Shown here: piece by piece, positions 1 through 8,171 of the stretch
Layout of the letters: the number at the start of each line of letters is the position of its first letter
Position numbering within the stretch: position 1 is the first letter of the stretch
From: Spirochaetia bacterium
GTDB taxonomy: Bacteria; Spirochaetota; Spirochaetia; Sphaerochaetales; Sphaerochaetaceae
DNA: 32,048 nt
Assembly (NCBI GenBank): GCA_009930325.1
Contig: RZYO01000020.1
Span: forward strand, 1-32,048
Reading direction: 5' to 3'
Translations under genes and position numbers: made by a program
The notes under the pieces: model-generated
The model's database searches: none
What the model was told of the DNA's origin: nothing
What the model saw: the letters and a program-made list of their open reading frames with translations, nothing else

Positions 1-93
1 AACTTGCATCTTAGCTTTCTTGTTATGTGTAAAAGTATACACCCAACAAGAATTCTTCTGTAAACTACTTACTATTACTTTTTATCATTCCTC
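1..93 (-). other. Region after the sugar permease; no complete gene, possible start of a second permease
   Basis: Sugar ABC operons of this kind normally carry a second (MalG-type) permease after the MalF-type one. Just after the permease stop there is a strong GGAGGA, but the ATG touching it opens only seven codons (MIKSNSK) before TAG. Another frame is open to the window edge from a GTG at 40-42 and reads VYTFTHNKKAKMQV, which resembles the basic cytoplasmic start of a MalG-type permease. That GTG has no good ribosome binding site. Either the second permease starts by an unusual route, or its 5' end is frameshifted. What lies to the left cannot be seen. Confidence 0.25.
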
Positions 94-1020
94 CTAATAT
101 TCTACATCATCGCTCTTACTTACTCTAAATTGAAGTATTGTAAGAAGTAACATAATAATGAATAGAATAATTGACATAGCACTTGCTCTACCTAATTTTC
201 CATGACGAATACCAGTGAAATATATATTCATTGTGATTACATCAATAGGTTGTCTTGCTGTACCACCTTGTTGGAACATATATTGAGTTGAGAAAGTTTT
301 CAAACATTGTAACATCGCCATAACAGAAACTAACAATACTGTAGGTTTCAATAAAGGTAATGTAATTCTCCAGAAAGTTGTCCATCTATTTGAACCATCT
401 ACTGTCGCTGCTTCATATAAGGTAGGAGGGATTGAAGCTAAACCAGTAATAAAAAGGATAACAAAATATCCAATGTACTTCCAGAAATAAACAATCATTG
501 TTGAAATTTGTAACATTCGTGAATTGATTAACCAGCCATAGTCTTGTCCAGAGGTTGCCATTAAGAAATTACTAAATTGATTAATTAAACCACGAGGATC
601 AAATAAAATCATCCAAATTGCTGCTGCTACAACACTTGATAATACAGCAGGAAGATAAAAACCTATTTGAAAAAATCCACGATAACGAGTTTTTCTTAGT
701 TGCATTAAAAATACTGCAATGATTAAAGAAATTATTACCATTGGTATAAAAGTACCTAATGTGAAAGTTATCGTTGCTCTCATAGAATTTGCTAAAGAAA
801 ATCCACCATTTTCTTTAGTAAATAAATAGATGTAGTTCTTTAATCCAATAAACTCAGAAGTTCTTGAGAAAACTTCTTTATTTGTTAAACTTGTAATAAA
901 AGCACTTATAATAGGATAAAAACTAAAGAGTGCAAAGAATATTAAACAAGGAACAGTAAAAAGAAAGCCCCATCGAGCTTCTCTCTTTTCAATACTAAAT
1001 TTTTTATTATTATGTGACAT
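94..1020 (-). CDS. Sugar ABC transporter permease, MalF/UgpA type
   Basis: Inner-membrane subunit of a CUT1-type carbohydrate importer, 308 residues. It has an N-terminal membrane segment after about 20 basic residues (FLFTVPCLIFFALFSFYPII), further hydrophobic segments, and the EAA loop near residue 210 (YEAATVDGSNRWTTFWRITL) that docks to the ATPase. The frame extends upstream to a GTG at 1032, but a GGAGG lies inside that extension, five bases before the ATG at 1020, so I take 1020 as the start. It follows the binding-protein gene by 93 bases that contain a strong hairpin. No ATPase gene is visible, which is common for CUT1 systems that share an MsmK-type ATPase. The substrate cannot be named from sequence. 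Confidence 0.93.
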   Translation of the reverse strand: MSHNNKKFSIEKREARWGFLFTVPCLIFFALFSFYPIISAFITSLTNKEVFSRTSEFIGLKNYIYLFTKENGGFSLANSMRATITFTLGTFIPMVIISLIIAVFLMQLRKTRYRGFFQIGFYLPAVLSSVVAAAIWMILFDPRGLINQFSNFLMATSGQDYGWLINSRMLQISTMIVYFWKYIGYFVILFITGLASIPPTLYEAATVDGSNRWTTFWRITLPLLKPTVLLVSVMAMLQCLKTFSTQYMFQQGGTARQPIDVITMNIYFTGIRHGKLGRASAMSIILFIIMLLLTILQFRVSKSDDVEY

Positions 1021-1052
1021 TAGGTCCTCCACTTAGAAAATGATATATTAAT

Positions 1053-1086
1053 ATGATATTGAAGATAAAATTATCTTCAATATCAT
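1053..1086 (-). promoter_or_regulatory. Long perfect intercistronic hairpin between binding protein and permease genes
   Basis: A 16-bp arm (1053-1068, ATGATATTGAAGATAA) is followed after two bases by its exact reverse complement (1071-1086). There is no T-run after it on the minus strand, so it does not look like a simple terminator. In binding-protein transporter operons such a hairpin commonly protects the 3' end of the upstream message, giving more binding protein than permease. That role is inferred. Confidence 0.8.
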
Positions 1087-1113
1087 TAATAAATTTAATA
1101 CAATTAATTCTTC

Positions 1114-2406
1114 TTATTCTTCATCAATTAATTCTTGAACAGAAGCTTTTAAGTTTTGGTATGCTTGTTCAGGACTTACATCTTGTAACATAACATTTGA
1201 AACTGCTGTTGAAAGAAGAGATTGAATTTCAGTTGAATTCTTTCCGAAATACAAGTGATGAGCTCTATCAATATCACCAATAAATACGTCAGCATATGGC
1301 ATGTTAACAAATTCTTCACTACTCATTAAAGTTTTTGTAGGTGGAATTAAATTTACTTCTGTTAAATATGCTTTTTCGTTTGATAACATTGAACCAATTA
1401 ATTCCCATGCTTTATCTTGTGTTTTCTTACTAGCATCTGCGTTTACCATATAGAATTGGCCGTAGAATGAAGCAGAAACATCTCTTACTGCATTTTCGAA
1501 AGTTGGGAATGGGACTACCATCCATTCTCCACTATTGTAGAAATCAGGGTTATCATATTTAATTCTTGCTTCTTGATATAAACCAGATAAACACATAGCA
1601 ATATCATTGTTATTTGAATTAAATAATTTACGAGCATTTGTATAAGTAGGAGAACCTAAATTTAAACCATTTGGACCCCATTGTTGCATATAGTCAAGAA
1701 CTTTTACCCAAGCTTCTTCACCAACAATTGCTTCTTTACCATCTGCACTAAATAAATCACCACCAAGTTGTTCTACCATTGGTACTAATACTTCCAAATA
1801 GTATGGATATCTGAAGTCAAAACCACGTCTTTCAATGATATTTCCGTTTCTTTTTACTAGTTTTTCTGAAACAGTTACCATTTCTTCCCATGTTTTTGGA
1901 TAATCAGTATCAGGGTTTAATCCAGCATCTTTAAATACATTTTTATTAATGTATAAACACCAGCTTAAGCCTTCAAAAGGAATACCATAAATTTCACCAT
2001 TATAAGTTACTGGGTCTAACATTCCATCAATATAATGTGCTTTAAGATCTGCTGCATCTTTATAGCCTAAAGCCTTATAATTTACAGGAGCAACTCTTTG
2101 TGCTAATACAAATGGATTTGCATTATGACTTTCTAAGTTAAAAATGGTTGGACCTTCATTAGCTGCAAAAGCAGTTTGAACTAATTCGATCATTTTCTTT
2201 GAAGACTGACGTGTAGCATTTACAGTTACATCTGGATTAGCTGCAACAAAGTCAGCGATGTATTGATCTTCAATTGCTTGTCTATTAGCATCTTCATGTG
2301 TCCAGAATTCAATTGTTACATTTTCTTCTTCTTTTTCACCTTGAGCAAAAATGAAAGTTGGAGCAATCATCATGATAGCTAAAATTGTTAAAATTATTTT
2401 TTTCAT
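1114..2406 (-). CDS. Extracellular sugar-binding protein of ABC transporter (family 1)
   Basis: Periplasmic solute-binding protein, 430 residues, of the family 1 (MalE/UgpB-like) type. It begins with a signal peptide (MKKIILTILAIMMIAPTFIFA) with likely cleavage after FA; there is no lipobox Cys, so it is predicted soluble. The mature start has the usual VTIEFWTHED strand, followed by segments typical of this family: GEIYGIPFEGLSWCLYINK and DYPKTWEEM around residues 138-170. GGAGG lies four bases before the ATG. It is the first gene of the transporter operon and is followed by the hairpin and then the permease. The substrate is unknown; carbohydrate is the family expectation. Confidence 0.94.
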   Translation of the reverse strand: MKKIILTILAIMMIAPTFIFAQGEKEEENVTIEFWTHEDANRQAIEDQYIADFVAANPDVTVNATRQSSKKMIELVQTAFAANEGPTIFNLESHNANPFVLAQRVAPVNYKALGYKDAADLKAHYIDGMLDPVTYNGEIYGIPFEGLSWCLYINKNVFKDAGLNPDTDYPKTWEEMVTVSEKLVKRNGNIIERRGFDFRYPYYLEVLVPMVEQLGGDLFSADGKEAIVGEEAWVKVLDYMQQWGPNGLNLGSPTYTNARKLFNSNNNDIAMCLSGLYQEARIKYDNPDFYNSGEWMVVPFPTFENAVRDVSASFYGQFYMVNADASKKTQDKAWELIGSMLSNEKAYLTEVNLIPPTKTLMSSEEFVNMPYADVFIGDIDRAHHLYFGKNSTEIQSLLSTAVSNVMLQDVSPEQAYQNLKASVQELIDEE

Positions 2407-2410
2407 ATAA

Positions 2411-2430
2411 CCTCCAAGTTATCTATTATA
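2411..2430 (-). promoter_or_regulatory. Possible -10 element and ribosome site of the transporter operon
   Basis: Reading on the minus strand, TATAAT (complement of 2425-2430) lies 18 bases before the ATG of the binding protein, with GGAGG (2411-2415) between them. No good -35 is seen at the matching distance. If used, the leader would be only about 12 bases long. Weak evidence. Confidence 0.3.
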
Positions 2431-2536
2431 GATTTATTGTAAGGTAGAAAAATTTATTAGAAAAGAAAACATATTTTATATTTTATGAACAAAATAAACA
2501 TTATTAAAAGTTTTTTATGAAAATTATTAAATATTT

Positions 2537-3286
2537 CTAATTAAAATAATTGTTAATTTTTTGAAAAACATTTTCTAAATCAGTCATTTTTAATGTGGCA
2601 TATAAATCAAAAGGTGTTTTATCATTATTTATTATTACTGTTTTACCACCATTATTTATTGTGTACATAATAAAAGACGCGGCTGGTTGAACTACTAAGG
2701 AAGATCCTAAAACTATGGCTAAATCACTTTTCTTAAAAGCAGAATAGGCATGCTCTAAAATAGAAAGATTTAGATTCTCCCCATAGAAAATTATATTGGG
2801 TTTAATCAATCCATTACATTTTTCGCATCTTGGAACTTTATTTGTTTTTACTATTTTTGAAACATATTGATAAGAATATTTTTCTTTACATTTAACACAA
2901 TAATGCTCTTTTAAACTTCCATGAATTTCAAATACATTTTTACTTTTTGCTTTTGTATGAAGCATATCAACATTTTGTGTGAATATTTCATTTACATAAT
3001 TTAAATCTTGAAGTTTTTTTAATGTTGTATGAATAATATTTGGTTCATATTTTTCCATATCATACCAATTATCTTTTGCCCAAGAATAAAAGATTTCAGG
3101 ATTAGAAAAAAAGAAATCATAATTTAATATTTCTTCAATATTTAATTTTTTATACTTTTTTGAATAAATCCCATTTGAAGATCTAAAATCTTTAATTCCA
3201 CTTAATGTTGAAATCCCAGCTCCGGTTAACACCGAAGTCTGGGAGCTATTTTTTATTAAGTTAATTAATGTATCTATATCATTCAT
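2537..3286 (-). CDS. Sir2-family NAD-dependent protein deacylase
   Basis: Cytoplasmic NAD-dependent lysine deacylase (sirtuin), 249 residues, normal length for bacterial CobB/SrtN types. Seen in order: the NAD-binding GAGISTLSGIKDFRS (22-36), TQNVDMLH (103-110), catalytic H122 in EIHGSL, four zinc cysteines C130, C133, C154 and C157, then IIFYGE and the GSSLVVQPAA NAD loop. The usual Pro of GIPDFR is Lys. The gene sits 40 bases after miaB but has its own consensus promoter in that gap and no Shine-Dalgarno sequence before the ATG, so the mRNA may be leaderless. Sirtuins often reverse acetyl-CoA synthetase acetylation; no such target is nearby. Confidence 0.95.
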   Translation of the reverse strand: MNDIDTLINLIKNSSQTSVLTGAGISTLSGIKDFRSSNGIYSKKYKKLNIEEILNYDFFFSNPEIFYSWAKDNWYDMEKYEPNIIHTTLKKLQDLNYVNEIFTQNVDMLHTKAKSKNVFEIHGSLKEHYCVKCKEKYSYQYVSKIVKTNKVPRCEKCNGLIKPNIIFYGENLNLSILEHAYSAFKKSDLAIVLGSSLVVQPAASFIMYTINNGGKTVIINNDKTPFDLYATLKMTDLENVFQKINNYFN

Positions 3287-3292
3287 ATATAC

Positions 3293-3321
3293 ATTATAAT
3301 ACTAAAAATGAAATTTGTTAA
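3293..3321 (-). promoter_or_regulatory. Consensus promoter of sir2, placing +1 at or next to the ATG
   Basis: On the minus strand TTAACA (3316-3321), a 17-base spacer and TATAAT (3293-3298) lie just upstream of the sir2 ATG at 3286. The expected transcription start, about seven bases after the -10, coincides with the A of the ATG. No purine-rich ribosome site precedes the ATG, in keeping with a leaderless transcript. Confidence 0.6.
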
Positions 3322-3326
3322 AATAT

Positions 3327-4649
3327 TTATATTTGTCTACCAATAATGGTATTTCCGTTAACACTTAAATATTCAACTTTAACTAAAGTCCCTGGAGATA
3401 ATTCCTCATTTGCTGAAAATGCAACCATTTGATTGTGTTCATCTCGAGCAAGCATTTGTTTTTTATCATTTCTACTTTCTTTAGTTACTAACACAGTATG
3501 AATCCCATTAGCGTATTTTTCTTTTTCTTCTCCAAAAATTTCTTGTTGACGATCAATTATTTTTTGTAATCTCTCATGTTTAATCTTATCTGATAATTGT
3601 CCATCCATTTTAGTTGCAGGTGTCCCTTCTCTTGGATTCCAAAAATACATATAAGCCTCATTACATCTCAAGATTTCCATTGCAGATAATGTATCTAAAT
3701 ATTCTTCTTCTGTTTCACTAGGGAACCCAACCATTACATCAGTTGCAAAAGTAATATTTGGGATTTCTTTTCTAATTTTTTCAATTAAAGTTAAATATTT
3801 TTCTCTATCATAACTTCTATTCATCTTTTTTAGAATTCTTGAATTCCCACTTTGAAGAGGAATATGTAAATGTTTTGCTACTTTTTCTTGATTTTTAATA
3901 ACTTGAATTAATTCATCACTAAAATCTTTTGGATGAGGGGACTCAAATCTTATCCATTGAATATTATTAGCAACATCACAAACTTTTTCTAATAATTTAG
4001 GAAAATTAAATTGATTTCCATATTCATCTATATAATTATAGCTATTAACATTTTGACCTAATAATGTAATCTCTTTTACATTTTTAGAATCTAAGAATTT
4101 AACTTCTTCAAGAATTGATTCAACACTTCTTGAAACTTCTCTTCCTCTAACATATGGAACAATACAATAAGTACAAAAGTTATTACATCCATTCATTATT
4201 GGAACAAACGTAGAAAAATCACCTTCCTTATAATAACTTTGTAAAAAAGAATAAGCGTCGTCTCTATCAATTGACTCAACGCCTGTAGCAATTTCTATTA
4301 CTTTTTGTTTATCATTAGTACCAAGAACATAATCTACCCATGGTGCATCTTTTTGTAATTCATTAAGTAATCTTTCAGCCATACACCCAATAACAATTAA
4401 AATCATTGGATGCTCTTTTTTAATTCGAGAATAATTGCCTAATCTACCCCAAACTCTATTTTCAGCACTTTTTCTTACTGAACATGTATTAATTATTACT
4501 ATATCAGCTTTTTCTTCGTCTGCAGCTTCAACAATTCCTACACCTTCAAGCATAGTTTTTAAAGCATTGCTTTCTGCTATATTCATTTGACAACCATAAG
4601 TTTCAAACCAATAGGTTTCAATCTTTTCTGGTTTCTCATATTTTTTCAT
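3327..4649 (-). CDS. miaB: tRNA-2-methylthio-N6-dimethylallyladenosine synthase MiaB
   Basis: Radical-SAM methylthiotransferase that adds 2-methylthio to i6A37 of tRNAs reading UNN codons; 440 residues, full length. The N-terminal UPF0004 domain carries C20 (ETYGCQMN), C56 (NTCSVRK) and C89 (IGCMAER) for the auxiliary Fe-S cluster. The radical-SAM core has C155, C159 and C162 (NGCNNFCTYCIVPYVRGRE), which is the MiaB rather than MtaB/RimO pattern. A TRAM domain ends the protein. The start overlaps the folD stop by one base (TAATG), so the two are translationally coupled, with GAAGGA upstream. No miaA is in view. Confidence 0.97.
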   Translation of the reverse strand: MKKYEKPEKIETYWFETYGCQMNIAESNALKTMLEGVGIVEAADEEKADIVIINTCSVRKSAENRVWGRLGNYSRIKKEHPMILIVIGCMAERLLNELQKDAPWVDYVLGTNDKQKVIEIATGVESIDRDDAYSFLQSYYKEGDFSTFVPIMNGCNNFCTYCIVPYVRGREVSRSVESILEEVKFLDSKNVKEITLLGQNVNSYNYIDEYGNQFNFPKLLEKVCDVANNIQWIRFESPHPKDFSDELIQVIKNQEKVAKHLHIPLQSGNSRILKKMNRSYDREKYLTLIEKIRKEIPNITFATDVMVGFPSETEEEYLDTLSAMEILRCNEAYMYFWNPREGTPATKMDGQLSDKIKHERLQKIIDRQQEIFGEEKEKYANGIHTVLVTKESRNDKKQMLARDEHNQMVAFSANEELSPGTLVKVEYLSVNGNTIIGRQI

Positions 4650-5530
4650 TAATTTTCCATTCCTTCATGCTTTATTGCACTTTCTAATGTATTTTCCATT
4701 AACATAGCTATAGTCATTAAACCGACTCCACCTGGAACTGGAGTAATTGCTTTGACCTTAGTAGAGACATTATCATAATCGACATCTCCCACTACTCTAT
4801 AACCACGTTTTTTAGTATTATCTTCTACTCTATTTATTCCAACATCAATTACAACACAATCTTCTTTTACCATATCGGCTGTTACATAAAGAGGTCTACC
4901 AATAGCTGCAATTAAAATATCTGCTGTTTTAGTTAATTCTTTTAAATTTTTAGTTCTACTATTTGCAATAGTAACTGTAGCATCTCTTCCTTTTTGTATT
5001 AATAAAGAAGCCATTGGTTTACCAACGATATTACTTCTACCAATTATTACAACATTCTTTGAAGCTGTTTCTATATTATAGTAATCTAAAATTGCCATAA
5101 CACCTTTAGGAGTACAACTTACAAAACAATCTAAACCAATAAGTAATTTGCCAACATTAATTGGATGGAAACCATCAACATCTTTATCACTTTTTATTCT
5201 TTCAATTACTTCTTGCTCATTTAGATGATTTGGTAATGGCATTTGAACCAAAATACCATCAACAGACTTATCATTATTTAATTCATCAACTAGATTATTT
5301 AATTCTTTTTGGCTGATTTTATCATCTAAGATATAATCTTTATGACCATAACCTAATTTTATACAGGCTTTTTTCTTACTTGCAACATAGCTCTGACTAG
5401 CTGGATTATCTCCAACTAATATAACTGCAAGAGTTGGTTGTCTATTATATTTTTTTACAAATTCTTGAGTTTTTATTTCTAACTCATCTAGTTTATTATT
5501 TGCTACTTCTTTTCCACTTAAAACAATCAT
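4649..5530 (-). CDS. folD: Bifunctional methylenetetrahydrofolate dehydrogenase/cyclohydrolase FolD
   Basis: Interconverts 5,10-methylene-THF and 10-formyl-THF using NADP; 293 residues, normal length. The catalytic YVASK motif gives Y48 and K52; DGILVQMPLP, DVDGFHPINVG, the dinucleotide loop GRSNIVGKPMASLL and the C-terminal TPVPGGVGLMT signature are all present. AGAGG sits six bases before the ATG. It is the first gene of a folD-miaB unit, divergent from the outer-membrane gene at 5755. Confidence 0.97.
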   Translation of the reverse strand: MIVLSGKEVANNKLDELEIKTQEFVKKYNRQPTLAVILVGDNPASQSYVASKKKACIKLGYGHKDYILDDKISQKELNNLVDELNNDKSVDGILVQMPLPNHLNEQEVIERIKSDKDVDGFHPINVGKLLIGLDCFVSCTPKGVMAILDYYNIETASKNVVIIGRSNIVGKPMASLLIQKGRDATVTIANSRTKNLKELTKTADILIAAIGRPLYVTADMVKEDCVVIDVGINRVEDNTKKRGYRVVGDVDYDNVSTKVKAITPVPGGVGLMTIAMLMENTLESAIKHEGMEN

Positions 5531-5549
5531 AAAATACCTCTCATTTGGT

Positions 5550-5558
5550 TTTATAACA
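5550..5558 (-). promoter_or_regulatory. Possible extended -10 for folD-miaB
   Basis: On the minus strand TGTTATAAA reads as an extended -10 (TGN then TATAAA), about 20 bases before the folD ATG. No convincing -35 accompanies it, and the leader would be short, so confidence is low. Confidence 0.3.
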
Positions 5559-5595
5559 TATATTAATTTTTTTTAAAACAAACCAACTTGAAAAA

Positions 5596-5636
5596 ATGAT
5601 ATTTTACATCATAAAAACAACATATCAATAATGTTG
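5596..5636. promoter_or_regulatory. Two adjacent inverted repeats in the divergent folD/outer-membrane-protein region
   Basis: The first is ATGAT-N7-ATCAT (5596-5612) and the second CAACAT-N7-ATGTTG (5618-5636); both have seven-base spacers and lie on neighbouring helical faces. They stand about 85-120 bases upstream of the outer-membrane protein's -10 and 40-85 bases upstream of the folD -10 candidate. They could be operators. In such AT-rich DNA the first could be chance; the second, with six-base arms containing C and G, is better. Confidence 0.4.
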
Positions 5637-5717
5637 CTTAATATCTTTAAAAATGATTAACTATATATACTTATTCCATTGATTTATAATATTTTGTAAC
5701 ATTCTTGTTATTACAAT

Positions 5718-5726
5718 TGATATAAT
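5718..5726 (+). promoter_or_regulatory. Extended -10 promoter of the outer-membrane protein/lipoprotein pair
   Basis: TGATATAAT at 5718-5726 is a perfect extended -10 (TGN-TATAAT). No good -35 is needed or seen. Transcription would start near 5733, giving a leader of about 22 bases that contains GAGG five bases before the ATG at 5755. Confidence 0.5.
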
Positions 5727-5754
5727 AGATGAAACCATAAAATTTGAGGTATTT

Positions 5755-6363
5755 ATGAAACGTAAAATTATAATTGCAACTTTAGCTATTTCGCTGCTTT
5801 CTTTAACAAGTATCTTTGCTTCTGATACTTTTTATAAAAAAGGAGATCAAAAAGTAACATTTAATGTAGGGCCTAGTATTCCAGACTTTATCTATTTTTT
5901 TAAGACAACTCCCACAACTCATCCTGATAATTTCTACCCAGGCTTAGATGTTTTGAAAGTTGGTGGATATGGATCTGTAAATTTTGATTTTTTCTACAAT
6001 GAAAAAAGCAGTTTAGGAATTGAGGTTGGCTATGACTTCAACTACGACAAGGGTAATATCCTTTACTCTAATGTTCCTATTGCTGCGACTTATACTTTCA
6101 CTCCTATTCAAACAGGCAAATGGGATTTTTCACTTTCAACAGGACTTGGAATTTCTTTCAATACAAGAGATGGTCAAACTTTAACTTCTCTATTTACTTC
6201 ATTGAAAACTAATGCTTCATACTTTTTTAATGAAAACTGGGGTATCGGATTAACAGGTGGTTTCTTTGCAGCTCCCAATTTGAATTACAAAAGTGATTTA
6301 AGTGATGATAATGGAATTATCGCTTATTCACCAATTACTCTATCACTAACATTTAGGAATTAA
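5755..6363 (+). CDS. Small outer-membrane beta-barrel protein (predicted)
   Basis: Exported protein of 202 residues with a signal peptide (MKRKIIIATLAISLLSLTSIFA, cleavage before SD). The mature part is made of alternating aromatic and polar strands (GGYGSVNFDFFYN, SSLGIEVGYDFNYD, WDFSLSTGLGISFNTR, WGIGLTGGFF) separated by short turns, and ends ITLSLTFRN, a typical outer-membrane barrel terminal strand. Size and pattern suit an eight-stranded barrel, in the size class of OmpW-like proteins known in treponemes. I do not recognise a specific family. It is followed after two bases by a lipoprotein gene, so the two probably act together at the outer membrane. Confidence 0.8.
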   Translation: MKRKIIIATLAISLLSLTSIFASDTFYKKGDQKVTFNVGPSIPDFIYFFKTTPTTHPDNFYPGLDVLKVGGYGSVNFDFFYNEKSSLGIEVGYDFNYDKGNILYSNVPIAATYTFTPIQTGKWDFSLSTGLGISFNTRDGQTLTSLFTSLKTNASYFFNENWGIGLTGGFFAAPNLNYKSDLSDDNGIIAYSPITLSLTFRN

Positions 6364-6365
6364 TC

Positions 6366-7451
6366 ATGAAAAAAAATATAAAATATTTAATCTTAGGTTT
6401 ATTAATTATTTCAATCTTTACATCATGCGATAATGATGCAACTAATGGGATATTATCAAATATTGTAAATTCTGAAGAGAAAACTACTTATGAAATTAAT
6501 GCTGTTACAAGAGCATCAGACGATACTAAATATTATAGTGTTGAAGCTGATGGTATTTATTCAACTTTGACAAGTGATAATAGTAGGACTAAAATATTAG
6601 ATACTTCAAATTATCAAAATGTGAAATCTATTTATTTCGATGATACAAATATTTATTTTGTTTCAGATAATGGATTACATTATTTTGATGCTACAACAAC
6701 CCCAGTAGGAGCCACAAGTGATATCACTACTGCTGGTACATTATATTCATTAACATCAAATGGATATGTTATTGCTAAAGGTACAAATTATTATGTTCAT
6801 AAAATTTCAGGAACTTCAGCTATTAGTGAAAGTGTAACTTTTGGATATAGTACTGATGATTTAGCAACTTCTGTGACTGTAGGTACTGGTTTAATTCTGC
6901 AGACAATTAATTATAATGAAAGCGATGATACATACACATTCGATTATTTCTACACCGCTGATGGTACAAGTGTTGTACCTTTATTAACTGATCAAGATAA
7001 TAAAATTGTTGCTGCAGTTAATATGGGTGGAGACTTATATTGTGTATTAGACGATGCTTCATTAATTAAAATTGATTATACTACTAATCCTCTTAGTCCT
7101 TCAAAAGTTGAACTATACAATAATTCAAATACCAATTATTCATTTAATCATGAGTCTCAATTAATGTTTATTAAAAATAAATTCTTAGTTGTATTCGATT
7201 CATCTAATTATGTTTTATTATATGATGTAACAGATACAGTAACTGATTCTGGATTTGTATCCCTTACTGAAGGTTTTGCAAATGTAATTAGAAATACATC
7301 AGATGTAGTTGGACTCTTTGAAGTAACTCCTGATTCTAAATATTATGTAGCAACTAACATCAATGGTTATTATACATTAAATATTACTAATTCTACAGAT
7401 TTAGATGATGATGATAGTACTTATTCCTCTTGTGTTTCTGATTTTGAATAA
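6366..7451 (+). CDS. Lipoprotein with probable beta-propeller fold, function unknown
   Basis: 361 residues. A lipoprotein signal peptide ends in FTSC with Cys about residue 20, followed by DNDATNG, which suits export by the spirochaetal lipoprotein pathway. The rest is rich in Thr, Ser, Asp and Tyr and contains repeated strand units of the form IYFDDTNIYFVSDNGLHYFD, YSLTSNGYVIAKGTNYYVHK and LYCVLDDASLIKID, suggesting blades of a propeller; this is inferred from pattern only. The acidic C-terminus (DLDDDDSTYSS) may bind calcium. It is cotranscribed with the barrel gene upstream (2-base gap) and ends at a strong terminator. A surface or periplasmic partner of the barrel is likely but unproven. 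Confidence 0.8.
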   Translation: MKKNIKYLILGLLIISIFTSCDNDATNGILSNIVNSEEKTTYEINAVTRASDDTKYYSVEADGIYSTLTSDNSRTKILDTSNYQNVKSIYFDDTNIYFVSDNGLHYFDATTTPVGATSDITTAGTLYSLTSNGYVIAKGTNYYVHKISGTSAISESVTFGYSTDDLATSVTVGTGLILQTINYNESDDTYTFDYFYTADGTSVVPLLTDQDNKIVAAVNMGGDLYCVLDDASLIKIDYTTNPLSPSKVELYNNSNTNYSFNHESQLMFIKNKFLVVFDSSNYVLLYDVTDTVTDSGFVSLTEGFANVIRNTSDVVGLFEVTPDSKYYVATNINGYYTLNITNSTDLDDDDSTYSSCVSDFE

Positions 7452-7474
7452 ATAGAAAATACATATTGTTCAAC

Positions 7475-7513
7475 AAAAAAGGATTAAATCAAATACGATT
7501 TAATCCTTTTTTT
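7475..7513. terminator. Bidirectional intrinsic terminator
   Basis: Stem AAAGGATTAAATC / GATTTAATCCTTT with loop AAATAC, a run of T on the right and a run of A on the left. It serves both the plus-strand lipoprotein gene ending at 7451 and the minus-strand phosphoribosyltransferase gene ending at 7542. Confidence 0.9.
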
Positions 7514-7541
7514 ATATTAAATATTTAATTAATATTAACTA

Positions 7542-8162
7542 TTAAGCATTATCTCCACGAACTTCATGTAATATTGCTCTAACTTCAGCATCTTCAAATT
7601 CACTATCTATTTCATCACTGCTTAAGCCAATAAATTCATGACAATTATAATGAATCCATACTTCATCTTCAGGTTTTCTAATTACATGTTTTCTACAATA
7701 ATAATCAGGTTGAATAGGTAATGGTTCTTTATCTGAGTTTTCAAATACTTTATAGTCAAAAACTGCAACCTTTACATCTTCTCTTGGAATACCTTTACCC
7801 ATAACAACAGATGTTAATTCGTTTACTGTTTTTCCAGTATCAAAAATATCATCAACAATAAGTATTTTATCTCCTGATCTTAAGTAATTTGGAGAGTAAG
7901 TCCATCCATCAACAATAACTTTTGATTGTGTTCTTAAATAGCCATAAGATCTTGCAACTACTGCTGCATACAATACTGGTCTTTGATTTTGTTTTAATCT
8001 AACCATTTTATAATATTCACTCATAACATTTGCCATATATGCTCCACCACGCAATGAAGCATAGATAATATCAGGGACAAAACCATCTTCTGTATACATT
8101 TTATGAACTAGTTTTAAAGCTGCATCTCTTATATCATCAGTTTTAACAAATTCTTTACTCAT
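7542..8162 (-). CDS. Phosphoribosyltransferase (purine-type PRTase)
   Basis: 206 residues. The PRPP-binding signature ILIVDDIFDTGKTV lies near residue 110, in the VDDIxDTG form common to purine and related PRTases; IIYASLRGGAYMANVMSEYY near residue 37 is the usual preceding PPi-loop region. The acidic C-terminal extension and the CRKHVIRKPEDEVWIHY segment resemble the xanthine/hypoxanthine-type PRTases, but the base specificity cannot be read with certainty. AGAGGA lies before the ATG. It is the last gene of nusB-map-PRTase (9-base gap after map) and ends at the bidirectional terminator. Confidence 0.85.
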   Translation of the reverse strand: MSKEFVKTDDIRDAALKLVHKMYTEDGFVPDIIYASLRGGAYMANVMSEYYKMVRLKQNQRPVLYAAVVARSYGYLRTQSKVIVDGWTYSPNYLRSGDKILIVDDIFDTGKTVNELTSVVMGKGIPREDVKVAVFDYKVFENSDKEPLPIQPDYYCRKHVIRKPEDEVWIHYNCHEFIGLSSDEIDSEFEDAEVRAILHEVRGDNA

Positions 8163-8171
8163 TTAAATCCT

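Noticed and set aside
5594-5612. ATGAT-N7-ATCAT as an FNR box
   Set aside because: FNR sites have a four-base centre (TTGAT-N4-ATCAA); the spacing here does not fit, so no regulator is named.
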